Shown in pieces: positions 18,848-26,039 of a stretch of 40,059 nucleotides of DNA. The notes beneath the pieces are model-generated. The model did not search any database and was not told where the DNA came from. It worked only from the letters and a program-made list of their open reading frames with translations. A program made the position numbers and the translations under genes. Every line of letters starts with the position of its first letter. Within the stretch, counting starts at the first letter, position 1. Origin of the DNA: an uncultured Chlorobiaceae bacterium (GTDB lineage: Bacteria > Bacteroidota > Chlorobiia > Chlorobiales > Chlorobiaceae). Location: the NCBI GenBank assembly GCA_903920215.1, contig CAIXLG010000125.1:1-40059 (forward strand). Direction: 5' to 3'.

Positions 18848-19072
18848 ATGGCACAAAGCAAAGTCAAATGGTTCAACGATAAAAAAGGCTACGGCTTTAT
18901 CGTCAATCCCGACGGGGGAGAGGATATTTTTGTTCATTTTTCCAACATTGATTCACACCATCGTTTCAAGCTCCTCAGGCAGGATGCTGAAGTGCATTTT
19001 GAACTTGACAACAAGGGGAAAAGATTGCAGGCAAAAAAAGTTCGTGAACTCGCTGTTATTGCAAAGCCTTGA
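18848..19072 (+). CDS. Cold-shock domain protein (copy 1)
   Basis: A 74-residue single cold-shock domain (OB fold). The first residues (SKVKWFNDKKGYGFI) carry the RNP-1 motif KGYGFI, and DIFVHFSNI is RNP-2. These surface aromatics bind single-stranded RNA or DNA, so the protein acts as an RNA chaperone. The start ATG at 18848 gives the usual MAxSKVKWFN beginning. It shares most of its sequence and its leader with the protein at 24375-24599, indicating duplication. It is followed directly by a hairpin that serves the opposite-strand desulfurase gene and perhaps this gene too. Confidence 0.92.
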   Translation: MAQSKVKWFNDKKGYGFIVNPDGGEDIFVHFSNIDSHHRFKLLRQDAEVHFELDNKGKRLQAKKVRELAVIAKP

Positions 19073-19074
19073 TA

Positions 19075-19109
19075 AAACAAAAAAGCCATCCCTTTTTAGG
19101 AGATGGCTT
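19075..19109 (-). terminator. Rho-independent terminator of the encapsulin/desulfurase operon (possibly bidirectional)
   Basis: AAGCCATC (19083-19090) and GATGGCTT (19102-19109) form a perfect 8-bp stem. On the minus strand the stem is followed by a strong U-run (TTTTTTGTTTTA). It lies 35 bp after the stop of the desulfurase gene. On the plus strand it sits 10 bp after the cold-shock stop but has only a poor T-run. Confidence 0.8.
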
Positions 19110-19143
19110 CTTTGCTGTCTTGGGTTTGCAATGATTGTCTTTG

Positions 19144-21351
19144 TTATCGTCTCTGGATGTGGTTGATGACCTCAGCCAGCCGGTCGATCTCATCCTTGGT
19201 ATTGTAGAAAGCCAGCGACGGCCGTATTGTCCCTTCAACGCCGAATCTCCGTAACGATGGCTGTGAGCAGTGGTGGCCGGTCCGGACAGCAATGCCCTCG
19301 CGGTCAAGCAGTTTACCCACCTCTTCATTGGGGAGATTGTTGAGCACAAACGAAACTACTCCCACCTTGTTGCGGGCAGTCCCGATGATACGCAGACCAG
19401 GAATCCTGATAAGTTTCTCCGTTGCGTACTCCGTCAGCTCATGCTCGTACCGGGCGATGTTGTCAAGCCCGATTTTACGCACATAGTCAAGCGCAGCTCC
19501 AAGCCCGATAGCATCACCGATCGATGGCGTTCCAGCTTCAAACTTTGCCGGTGCTTCGTTGTAGATAGTCTCCTCAAAGCGCACATCCTGAATCATGTTC
19601 CCGCCGCCCTGCCATGGAGGCATAATCTCAAGCAGTTCCCGCTTGCCGTAGACCACGCCGATACCGGTAGGAGCAAAAATCTTGTGTCCTGAAAAGACAA
19701 AGAAATCAGCATTGAGATCCTGCACATTGACCGGTATATGGGCAACCGACTGTGCTCCGTCAATCAGAACCTTTGCGTCAAACCGCTTTGCCAGCTGTAT
19801 CATCTCCCTGACGGGCAGAATGGTTCCAAGGCCGTTGGATGCCTGAGTGAGTGAAACAAACTTTGTGCGAGGTCCGAGCAGTTTTGTGTACTCTTCCATG
19901 ATAATCTCGCCACGGTCATTGACCGGCACAACCTTGATGCGAGCGCCTTTTTCCTGCGCAACCATCTGCCATGGCACAATATTGGCATGGTGCTCAAGGA
20001 TGGAGAGCACAATCTCATCACCCGGTTGGATAAACTTCCGTCCCCAGGTCTGAGCAACAAGGTTGACGCCTTCAGTAGTGCCTCTCACATAGATGATTTC
20101 CGATGCTGAACTAGCTCCGATGAACTGTCTTATTTTCTCACGTGCACCTTCATAGGCATCGGTGGCACGGGCAGCAAGGGTGTGTGCACCGCGATGGATG
20201 TTCGAGTTATCGTTGGCGTAAAACTGCGCAACAGCATTGATAACACTGAGGGGCTTCTGGGTTGTTGCCGCATTGTCGAACCAGACAAGCTGTTTGCCGT
20301 GAATCTTCTGGTGAAGAACAGGAAAATCCTTGCGAATCGTAAGCACATCAAAGCCTTCAGGCTGGTGAATCAGGGCTTTTGGCTCCCGCAGAAAGTAATA
20401 GGGCTCTTTGGGAACTTCAGGCAGACTGAAAGGAAGCGAACTGCTGCCGAGAGTCTCCAGACTCCCGTTCGGCCATACCGGAGCCGGCCCTTTTCCCGGA
20501 AATTCAGGCGCTCCCGAATTTCCCCATTGCCTACTGCCAACTGGCCACTGCCCACCCCGCAGCGTCTGAAACACGGCCTCAAGATTCGGGCTGCCCTGTT
20601 CCTGTTCAAAGGTTCTGTAGAGCTTTTCAGCATAGCACTCTCCTTCAGCAGGTCCGCTGGTTGAGCCCGGTACCTGTGAAAGCTGTTCCTGCAGCTGATT
20701 GGTGGAAAAAGCTTCAGGGGTATGCGACTGTGGGTTTATTTCAGGATGGGTACCTGTTACGTCCGTCGGATCTTGAGCTGCAGCAAGAAGCACTCTAAAG
20801 GAAAAATCGTCTTCAGAAGGAAGACCACCATTCAGTGTAGTGAAAAACGGAGTAATGCTTTCCGGATCAGCTTTTGAAAAACCTTCAGCACTCTCCGGTG
20901 TTGGAGGCATGCTGCGGCGGATGAACTGGTCGAGTCCGTAGGAGCCGTCCGTGTTTTCTGAATAGTTCTGCTGTTCGGTCAATTTGTTGGCATGATGTCC
21001 CAGCGGTTCCTGCTTTTTTTCAGGTGTTCCGGGCAGAAAATAGAAATCGTGTTCTGGTTCAGCAGGAAGCGCATCGAAACCATAAGGAGAAGCTGATTCC
21101 CCATAAAAATCCTGCTGCTGCAGAGCGGTCGGAATGTTCAAAGCTCCCGGTTCACCGGCAAGAACAGTTTTATCCTGTAAGCTGCCAGCAGCCGAAGAAG
21201 GTGCCCCTGCGGCATCGGTTTCATATCTCGGAACACTACCCGCTTCGGGCACTTCATTGAACAGGCGGCTTGCTATCTGTGCAATGAGCACCGGGTTCAG
21301 CGCTTCACTTTCTATTCCAGAAATGTTCTCTTGTTCATATTCTCTTGGCAT
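19144..21351 (-). CDS. Family 2A encapsulin cargo: SufS-like cysteine desulfurase with long disordered N-terminal domain
   Basis: A 735-residue protein in two parts. Residues about 1-335 are low-complexity, rich in Pro, Glu, Gly and Ser, with islands such as LIAQIASRLFNEVP (22-35), HDFYFLPG (101-108) and EPYYFLRE (316-323). Residues 336-735 are a group II (SufS/CsdA) desulfurase: DNAATTQKP, PLP lysine Lys557 in FSGHK, and catalytic Cys695 in RTGHHCSQP. Such desulfurases take sulfur from cysteine as a persulfide and release alanine. In characterised family 2A systems the disordered N-terminal domain loads the enzyme into the shell. It is the last gene of the minus-strand locus, 68 bp after the shell gene with a hairpin between, and ends at a good terminator. 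Confidence 0.93.
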   Translation of the reverse strand: MPREYEQENISGIESEALNPVLIAQIASRLFNEVPEAGSVPRYETDAAGAPSSAAGSLQDKTVLAGEPGALNIPTALQQQDFYGESASPYGFDALPAEPEHDFYFLPGTPEKKQEPLGHHANKLTEQQNYSENTDGSYGLDQFIRRSMPPTPESAEGFSKADPESITPFFTTLNGGLPSEDDFSFRVLLAAAQDPTDVTGTHPEINPQSHTPEAFSTNQLQEQLSQVPGSTSGPAEGECYAEKLYRTFEQEQGSPNLEAVFQTLRGGQWPVGSRQWGNSGAPEFPGKGPAPVWPNGSLETLGSSSLPFSLPEVPKEPYYFLREPKALIHQPEGFDVLTIRKDFPVLHQKIHGKQLVWFDNAATTQKPLSVINAVAQFYANDNSNIHRGAHTLAARATDAYEGAREKIRQFIGASSASEIIYVRGTTEGVNLVAQTWGRKFIQPGDEIVLSILEHHANIVPWQMVAQEKGARIKVVPVNDRGEIIMEEYTKLLGPRTKFVSLTQASNGLGTILPVREMIQLAKRFDAKVLIDGAQSVAHIPVNVQDLNADFFVFSGHKIFAPTGIGVVYGKRELLEIMPPWQGGGNMIQDVRFEETIYNEAPAKFEAGTPSIGDAIGLGAALDYVRKIGLDNIARYEHELTEYATEKLIRIPGLRIIGTARNKVGVVSFVLNNLPNEEVGKLLDREGIAVRTGHHCSQPSLRRFGVEGTIRPSLAFYNTKDEIDRLAEVINHIQRR

Positions 21352-21366
21352 AAGTCACAATGGTGA

Positions 21367-21405
21367 GCTATAGAGAAAGCCTTCTAAAAAGGCTATCTCT
21401 ATAGC
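21367..21405 (-). other. Long hairpin between shell and cargo genes
   Basis: A 39-base inverted repeat: 17-base arms (21367-21383 and 21389-21405) with one internal mismatch and a 5-base loop. It fills most of the 68-bp gap between the encapsulin stop and the desulfurase start. It has no trailing T-run on the minus strand, so it is probably an mRNA processing or stability element, or a translational control near the cargo start, rather than a full terminator. Confidence 0.8.
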
Positions 21406-21419
21406 AGTTAGTCTCTGAT

Positions 21420-22877
21420 TTATTTCGTTTTGGATCCAGACTGCCGATGTTCATAATCGTGATAGTAACCCACCTCTACATTCTCAAGGATAGCCAAAGC
21501 ATCATCGGTCAGAACGGCAAGTGATGAATAGAGTGTCAGGAGATATGAAGCCACACCAAGCTTGTCGAGTCCCATCAGCCTTGCAGAGAGGCTCGGGCTG
21601 ATTTCACCCGGAATTCCGGCCTGATGCAGTCCAACCACACCCTGCTCATTTTCACCGACACGAACGAGAATAATGCTGGTTGTTCCGTGGCTGGACTTGT
21701 TGTTCTTCTTGATTTCAATTTTGTCACTCGGAATAAGTGGTACACCGCGCCACGTCAGTACAGGAGTTCCAAAGAGATTGATGGTGGCCGGAGGCACGCC
21801 GCGCCATGTGCATTCACGCTCAAAAGCGGCAATGGCTTTCGGGTGGGCGATAAAGAAGGCTGGCTTTTTCCACACTTTGGTGAGCAGATCGTCAAGGTCA
21901 TCAGGGGTTGGTGTACCGTAGCGGGTGCTGATACGCTGGCCGGGATCTGCAGAGTGAAGCAGACCGAACTCCCTGTTATTGATGAACTCCCACTCCTGAC
22001 GCTCTTTGATGCCCTCGATCGTCAGGCGCATCTGCTGCTCTATCTGGTTGTAAGGTTCATTGTAGAGGTCAGAAACGCGGGTATGGACACGAACAACAGT
22101 TTGAATAGCCTGAAGCGAGTACTCGCGCGGCTTGTTCGAGTAATCGACATAGGTTTCCGGTATCTCTACATTTTCAGCGAATCCTGCGACAAGATCAATG
22201 TGCTTTTCGCCGTGAGTGTTGACGGTGGAACGTATTTTCAGATACTCTTCGACTGCTTTTTCAAATGACACTTTCAATACAGGCGATTCCTTGAACAGCT
22301 TTTCAATATCGATGCTTGAGAGGGAGAAAAATGAACCAGGGGTAATGGTGCGGATGGTGACCGATGAAGGTTTTTCGGAAACCAGATCTTCCTCACCAAA
22401 ATACTCGCCTTCAGAAAGCAGGGCAATACGGAGATCTTCTCCATGGAGTCCCTTGCTTAAAATCTCAACCTGACCGTGTGCGATGATGAAAATCTTGTGA
22501 CGATCTTCGCCTTCAAGGATCAGGGTGTTGCCGAGTTCAGCCTCTTCAAGCACAAACTTTTTGGCTATGCTGGCAATAATATCATCCTCAAAAGATGCGA
22601 AAAGCGGGATGCTTTTAAGGGATTCAGGCTTGAATGAAGGGGTGCCCTTGTGAAAATTAATGTCAATTCTTTCGGGTTTCTGCAGTTCAATTTTTGTGCG
22701 GTTGACTCGGTAGGTGCCCGATGAAACATGAACCCAGGGAAGAAGCTTCAACAACCACCTCGGGGTTATCGACATCATCTGTGGTGGGGTCTTGGTAGTA
22801 TTCGCCAGATTTCTTGCAACATGGGTCGTTACACTGCGCTGTAACAGACTGCTGGGTTCCTGTTGTGAGTTTGACAT
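21420..22877 (-). CDS. srpI: Family 2A encapsulin shell protein (SrpI-type, with cyclic-nucleotide-binding-like domain)
   Basis: A 485-residue shell-forming protein. An N-terminal arm (1-85) is followed by a cNMP-binding-like beta-barrel (about 88-205: SIPLFASFEDDI, LEGEDRHKIFIIAHGQVEI, YFGEEDLVSEKP) and then the HK97-type capsid core (206-485), with EWEFINNREFGLLH and GAxA-like core segments. This arrangement is the family 2A signature; the domain is displayed on the shell. The phosphate-binding cassette has Ser171 where cAMP-binding proteins have Arg, so a canonical cyclic nucleotide may not bind. In cyanobacteria the homologous SrpI is induced by sulfur starvation and encloses the desulfurase. 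Downstream cargo and upstream cysK give a complete sulfur locus. Confidence 0.95.
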   Translation of the reverse strand: MSNSQQEPSSLLQRSVTTHVARNLANTTKTPPQMMSITPRWLLKLLPWVHVSSGTYRVNRTKIELQKPERIDINFHKGTPSFKPESLKSIPLFASFEDDIIASIAKKFVLEEAELGNTLILEGEDRHKIFIIAHGQVEILSKGLHGEDLRIALLSEGEYFGEEDLVSEKPSSVTIRTITPGSFFSLSSIDIEKLFKESPVLKVSFEKAVEEYLKIRSTVNTHGEKHIDLVAGFAENVEIPETYVDYSNKPREYSLQAIQTVVRVHTRVSDLYNEPYNQIEQQMRLTIEGIKERQEWEFINNREFGLLHSADPGQRISTRYGTPTPDDLDDLLTKVWKKPAFFIAHPKAIAAFERECTWRGVPPATINLFGTPVLTWRGVPLIPSDKIEIKKNNKSSHGTTSIILVRVGENEQGVVGLHQAGIPGEISPSLSARLMGLDKLGVASYLLTLYSSLAVLTDDALAILENVEVGYYHDYEHRQSGSKTK

Positions 22878-22987
22878 GGTCTTTTCGAATGGTTTAATAG
22901 TGATCTGTAAAAAATATTTTTTCAGGTCGTTATGATTCGCTTTAGGTTATCCTCACGATCATAAGTCTTTGAAGAACAATAGCTTAT

Positions 22988-23941
22988 TTAAATAGTAACT
23001 GCTTCATCATCAAACTGGTAGAGCAGAGTTGAGAGGTATCGTTCGCCGGTATCGGGCAGTATGACAACAATTCGTTTTCCCTCATTTTCTTCGCGCTGTG
23101 CAAGTTCCAAAGCGCCATATACAGCTGCTCCCGAAGAAATGCCGACTATAAGTCCTTCAGTACGGGCCAACTCGCGGCCAGTACGCATGGCATCTTCATT
23201 TTTAACCTTGATGATCTCATCAATAATCCCGGTGTTCAGTATTTCAGGAACAAAACCGGCACCGATACCTTGTATTTTATGAGGTCCGGGCTTGCCGCCA
23301 GAAAGAACCGGTGAATCGAACGGCTCAACAGCCACAATTTTTATCTCAGGGTTCCGCTCTTTCAGTACCTCGCCAACACCCGTTATTGTGCCGCCGGTTC
23401 CCACGCCACTGACAAAAAAATCAATCTTTCCGTCAGTGTCCGTCCATATCTCCTCAGCAGTTGTTGTGCGGTGGATTTCAGGATTTGCAGGGTTTTTAAA
23501 CTGCTGCGGGATAAATGAGTTTGGATATTGCAATTTCAGTTCATCGGCAGTTCTGATAGCGCCAAGCATCCCTTCCGACCCTGGTGTCAGAACCAGTTCA
23601 GCACCCAGAGCTTTAAGCATGTTCCTGCGTTCGAGGCTCATGGTTTCAGGCATGGCAAGGATCAGACGATATCCTTTGGCCGCGGCAATAAATGCGAGGG
23701 CAATACCTGTGTTGCCGCTTGTCGGCTCAATGATAACTGTCTCTTTATTGATCAGTCCTTTCTTCTCGGCATCTTCTATCATTGAAATGCCGATACGATC
23801 CTTGACACTGCCACCGGGGTTGAAGGATTCAAGCTTGGCAATAATTGTGGCTTGGGTGTGATGCTGTTGGTTGAAATTTCCAAGTTCAAGTAACGGGGTA
23901 TGCCCGATCAGATCGGTAAGCTTTTTAGCAATATTTGCCAT
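22988..23941 (-). CDS. cysK: Cysteine synthase (O-acetylserine sulfhydrylase)
   Basis: A 317-residue PLP enzyme that makes cysteine from O-acetylserine and sulfide in the cytoplasm. The N-terminus shows [10 protein letters not shown], then PGGSVKDR with PLP Lys47, the EPTSGNTG substrate loop, and the late GISSGAAV phosphate-binding region. Length is typical of CysK/CysM. The ATG at 23941 starts the expected [16 protein letters not shown] sequence. It is first of three minus-strand genes, 110 bp before the encapsulin shell. Pairing with a desulfurase that breaks cysteine down suggests a sulfur storage or cycling role. An excellent palindromic operator lies 72 bp upstream. Confidence 0.95.
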   Translation of the reverse strand: MANIAKKLTDLIGHTPLLELGNFNQQHHTQATIIAKLESFNPGGSVKDRIGISMIEDAEKKGLINKETVIIEPTSGNTGIALAFIAAAKGYRLILAMPETMSLERRNMLKALGAELVLTPGSEGMLGAIRTADELKLQYPNSFIPQQFKNPANPEIHRTTTAEEIWTDTDGKIDFFVSGVGTGGTITGVGEVLKERNPEIKIVAVEPFDSPVLSGGKPGPHKIQGIGAGFVPEILNTGIIDEIIKVKNEDAMRTGRELARTEGLIVGISSGAAVYGALELAQREENEGKRIVVILPDTGERYLSTLLYQFDDEAVTI

Positions 23942-24012
23942 GTGTTGAGGTTTAAGGAGGAGGCCGCTAATGCGGATACTGAAGATTAATGCCGCATTTA
24001 CAGCGCTAATTT

Positions 24013-24030
24013 ATACCATAAATATGGTAT
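24013..24030. promoter_or_regulatory. Operator-like palindrome upstream of cysK (best copy)
   Basis: ATACCATAAATATGGTAT: perfect 8-bp arms around a 2-bp centre. It is the most symmetric member of the family seen in this window. It lies 72 bp from the cysK start (minus strand) and about 345 bp from the cold-shock start (plus strand). ATGCTTGCA follows on the plus side, as at the sbp and porin sites. Confidence 0.75.
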
Positions 24031-24054
24031 ATCCAATGCTTGCAGGCACAAATT

Positions 24055-24068
24055 TTAACAATTGTTAA
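24055..24068. promoter_or_regulatory. Second palindrome TTAACAATTGTTAA
   Basis: A perfect 14-bp palindrome 24 bp beyond the operator-like site. Thirteen of its 14 bases recur at 39410-39423 downstream of the operator before the porin (TTAACAATTGTTAT). The shared pairing suggests a second protein-binding site rather than chance AT-rich sequence. Confidence 0.45.
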
Positions 24069-24275
24069 TAATAAATTTAGTCCGTAAGCAAAATCGTTTT
24101 TGCACCTCTCTACAGCTCTGTTATACCATCCCCCTTAACTACCTGTTTGATCTCATCTTCAGTAAATTTGTTCATGGATATCATCGATTGATGAGACGAC
24201 TGCATTTACTGATGAAAAGAATGCATGATGAAGAAGTCTATCAGTTCTTTTTCAATCGTATTTGTGGTAGTAAGT

Positions 24276-24318
24276 ATACCGTATTTATGGTATTTGGAAT
24301 GATGCTTTTATTGAGGAC
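24276..24318 (+). promoter_or_regulatory. Operator-like palindrome and leader element of second cold-shock gene
   Basis: ATACCGTATTTATGGTAT (24276-24293), a good match to the palindrome family, is followed 11 bases later by CTTTTATTGAGGAC (24305-24318). The same two-part arrangement precedes the first cold-shock gene. The start codon is 56 bp further on. Confidence 0.65.
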
Positions 24319-24374
24319 TTTTAAGCACAAAAAAAATTACAAGCGATTATTTACTGATACTAGGTTCTTGATGT

Positions 24375-24599
24375 ATGGCTAAAAGTAAGGTCAAATGGTT
24401 TAACGGAAAAAAAGGCTACGGCTTTATTGTAAATCCTGATGGGGGAGAGGACATTTTTGTTCATTACTCTAACATTGTACTGGAACAGGAATTTAAGTTT
24501 CTCAAGCAGGGTTCAGACGTTGAGTTTGAACTTGACAACACCGGGAAAGGATTGCAGGCAAAAAATGTTCGCGAAATATCTTCTTTCCCCTGGTCATGA
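24375..24599 (+). CDS. Cold-shock domain protein (copy 2)
   Basis: A 74-residue single cold-shock domain with KGYGFI (RNP-1) and DIFVHYSNI (RNP-2). It is a close paralog of the protein at 18848-19072; the first 30 residues differ at only two or three positions. The C-terminal half has diverged more (EFKFLKQGSDVEFELDN). As an RNA chaperone it would melt secondary structure in mRNA. It stands between the divergent cysK-encapsulin locus and the corrinoid operon. An operator-like palindrome 82 bp upstream of the start hints that this copy belongs to the same regulon rather than being an ordinary cold-inducible gene; that is inference. Confidence 0.92.
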   Translation: MAKSKVKWFNGKKGYGFIVNPDGGEDIFVHYSNIVLEQEFKFLKQGSDVEFELDNTGKGLQAKNVREISSFPWS

Positions 24600-24687
24600 C
24601 AACGCGTTTCTTATCTCCTTGGGATCCCTCTCTGTTTCATTGAAAACAGTAATTCAGATGTAAAAAACATTTTTATGGCATATATAA

Positions 24688-24705
24688 ATACCTTGTTTAT
24701 GGTAT
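24688..24705 (+). promoter_or_regulatory. Operator-like palindrome upstream of the corrinoid operon
   Basis: ATACCTTGTTTATGGTAT matches the palindrome family; the left arm is less perfect. A further ATGG half site follows about 12 bp on (TATTATGGGTT), as at the sbp and porin sites. It is 251 bp before the first operon gene, which leaves room for a long leader. Confidence 0.65.
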
Positions 24706-24804
24706 TTATTATGGGTTGAAGAAGTGAGATATTGAACCCATATCATATTAATATTACGGCCGGAAGTACTGTTTTAACACTTCTCTAAATTATGAAGAAC
24801 TCTT

Positions 24805-24948
24805 TTGCTTTCCATTCCAAAACAACTATTGCAACTCATAAGAACAAAAAGGAATCCCGTAAGAATTTTCTATGCATGGGACTCTGTTGTTGATGTCATT
24901 GACAATGCGATTATAGGTGTGGAAGTTGCTCTTCATAAATCCAAATAA
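24805..24948 (+). CDS. Possible small protein upstream of the corrinoid operon (doubtful)
   Basis: An open frame of about 47 codons with TTG starts at 24805 or 24829, ending eight bases before the next gene. The C-terminal half (WDSVVDVIDNAIIGVEVALH) has a plausible amphipathic composition, but there is no Shine-Dalgarno and no recognised family. It could be a leader peptide, a gene remnant or chance. Confidence 0.2.
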   Translation: MLSIPKQLLQLIRTKRNPVRIFYAWDSVVDVIDNAIIGVEVALHKSK

Positions 24949-24956
24949 TTATAATC

Positions 24957-26039
24957 ATGAAACATACCGTCTTCTCTTCCTTTTTGCGCCAGCAGACTCG
25001 AAGAGCGTTATTCATTATGGCCGGTGCGGCTTTGCTGTTTTCGTCAGACGCTAATGCTCAAATCTATCCACCACTTTCTCCACCGGTTCCGGTTAACGTC
25101 GGCTATTTGCCAGTTACCGGTCATGCCAAATTTTTTGTAGCAAAAGATAAAGGCTTCTTTGATCAGGAAGGTATTAAGGTGGAGTTGATTCAGTTTGCAA
25201 ATTCCGCTGACGGAATTAGCGCTCTTCGTGCAAAGAAACTTGATATAGGAGCTTTTGGGACGACCGCTCCCTTGGTTCATATAGCAAAAGGGGCAGATCT
25301 TCGAATCATAGGTGGGGTTATGGGTGAAGATGCAGCGATCATCACTACTCAGGAGAATAGTGCCACGATCAAGAAAATTAAAGACCTGAAAGGCAAAAAG
25401 ATTGCCACTGTACGTCTTGCATCCGGTGACGCAGTGCTTCGCGGGGCCTTGCATCGCGCGGGCCTTGATTGGCGTAAGGATGTACAGATTTTTGAGCTGA
25501 AAAATCCTCCAGCTGTTCTTGAGGCTGTCAAGTCAGGACAGGTTGATGCAGGCGTCGTTTGGGGGCCTCACGATGTGAGGGCGGAGGAACTGGGACTGAA
25601 AATCATGGCACGCTCACATGATCTTGAGCCGGGTCATCCATGCTGCAGACTGACCATTAATGGTGAAGATCAGCTTAAAAATGCCAAAATATGGCCGCGT
25701 TTTATCCGGGCGATTCTTCGTGCTGAAAAATTCACTCAAACATCGGCCAATAGAAAGGAAACAGTGTCCATTATTCAGCAATATCTGAAAATTGATCCTT
25801 CCGTGATTGAAAAGGCCTATTATGGCGGTCATCTTGACCAGAGTTCTGATCCTAATGTGAAGGGGGTTGAAGTTTTCTGGAAAACCATGCAGGATAGTGA
25901 ATTTGTTGAGTCAAAGGGTAAGATCAAGCCGTTTATTGTGACATCATTCTATAAATCGGCTCTGGAAAGCCTGATAGCCGAGAATCCAAAAGATGCGTAC
26001 TGGGTAAAATTAAAAAAGCAATTCAATGAGCGGGACTAA
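24957..26039 (+). CDS. ABC transporter substrate-binding protein of the corrinoid operon (SsuA/TauA/NrtA type)
   Basis: A 360-residue periplasmic protein. A twin-Arg-containing N-terminus (QQTRRALFIMAGAALLF) leads a signal peptide ending near SDANA. The mature part has VNVGYLPVTGHAKFFVAKDKGFF and FANSADGISALRAKKLDIGAFG, standard for nitrate/sulfonate/taurine binding proteins, and a GHPCCRL motif in the second lobe that is not part of SsuA or TauA. It is a distant relative of the three proteins at the window start. It is the first gene of a co-directional run of fifteen, overlapping the ATPase by 14 bp. The ligand should be the substrate of the methyltransferases downstream, by context. Confidence 0.88.
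   Translation: MKHTVFSSFLRQQTRRALFIMAGAALLFSSDANAQIYPPLSPPVPVNVGYLPVTGHAKFFVAKDKGFFDQEGIKVELIQFANSADGISALRAKKLDIGAFGTTAPLVHIAKGADLRIIGGVMGEDAAIITTQENSATIKKIKDLKGKKIATVRLASGDAVLRGALHRAGLDWRKDVQIFELKNPPAVLEAVKSGQVDAGVVWGPHDVRAEELGLKIMARSHDLEPGHPCCRLTINGEDQLKNAKIWPRFIRAILRAEKFTQTSANRKETVSIIQQYLKIDPSVIEKAYYGGHLDQSSDPNVKGVEVFWKTMQDSEFVESKGKIKPFIVTSFYKSALESLIAENPKDAYWVKLKKQFNERD

Larger units (their letters stand above)
23942..24374. other. Divergent intergenic region between cysK and the second cold-shock gene
   Basis: A 433-bp control region with no convincing gene. It holds two copies of the ATACC-N8-GGTAT palindrome (24013-24030 and 24276-24293), a 14-bp perfect palindrome (24055-24068) and the cold-shock leader element (24305-24318). 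A 106-codon open frame across 24062-24382 runs through these sites and the cold-shock start and is rejected as a gene. Confidence 0.7.
24600..24956. other. Intergenic region upstream of the corrinoid operon
   Basis: A 357-bp region with one operator-like palindrome (24688-24705) and one doubtful short open frame (24805-24948). I see no cobalamin-riboswitch core, although the downstream genes use a corrinoid, and no clear terminator for the cold-shock gene. Confidence 0.6.

Noticed and set aside
20182-20664. 160-codon plus-strand open frame opposite the desulfurase
   Set aside because: Basic, Arg-rich shadow frame opposite the well-supported cargo gene.
23953-23964. AAGGAGGAGGCC as a Shine-Dalgarno near cysK
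   Set aside because: It is on the plus strand, opposite to cysK, and no plus-strand start follows it.
24062-24382. 106-codon open frame across the cysK/cold-shock intergenic region
   Set aside because: It runs through two operator elements and into the second cold-shock start, has no Shine-Dalgarno and no family resemblance.
24600-24956. Cobalamin riboswitch before the corrinoid operon
   Set aside because: I looked for a B12-box-like core and found none; the operator palindrome is the only clear element.
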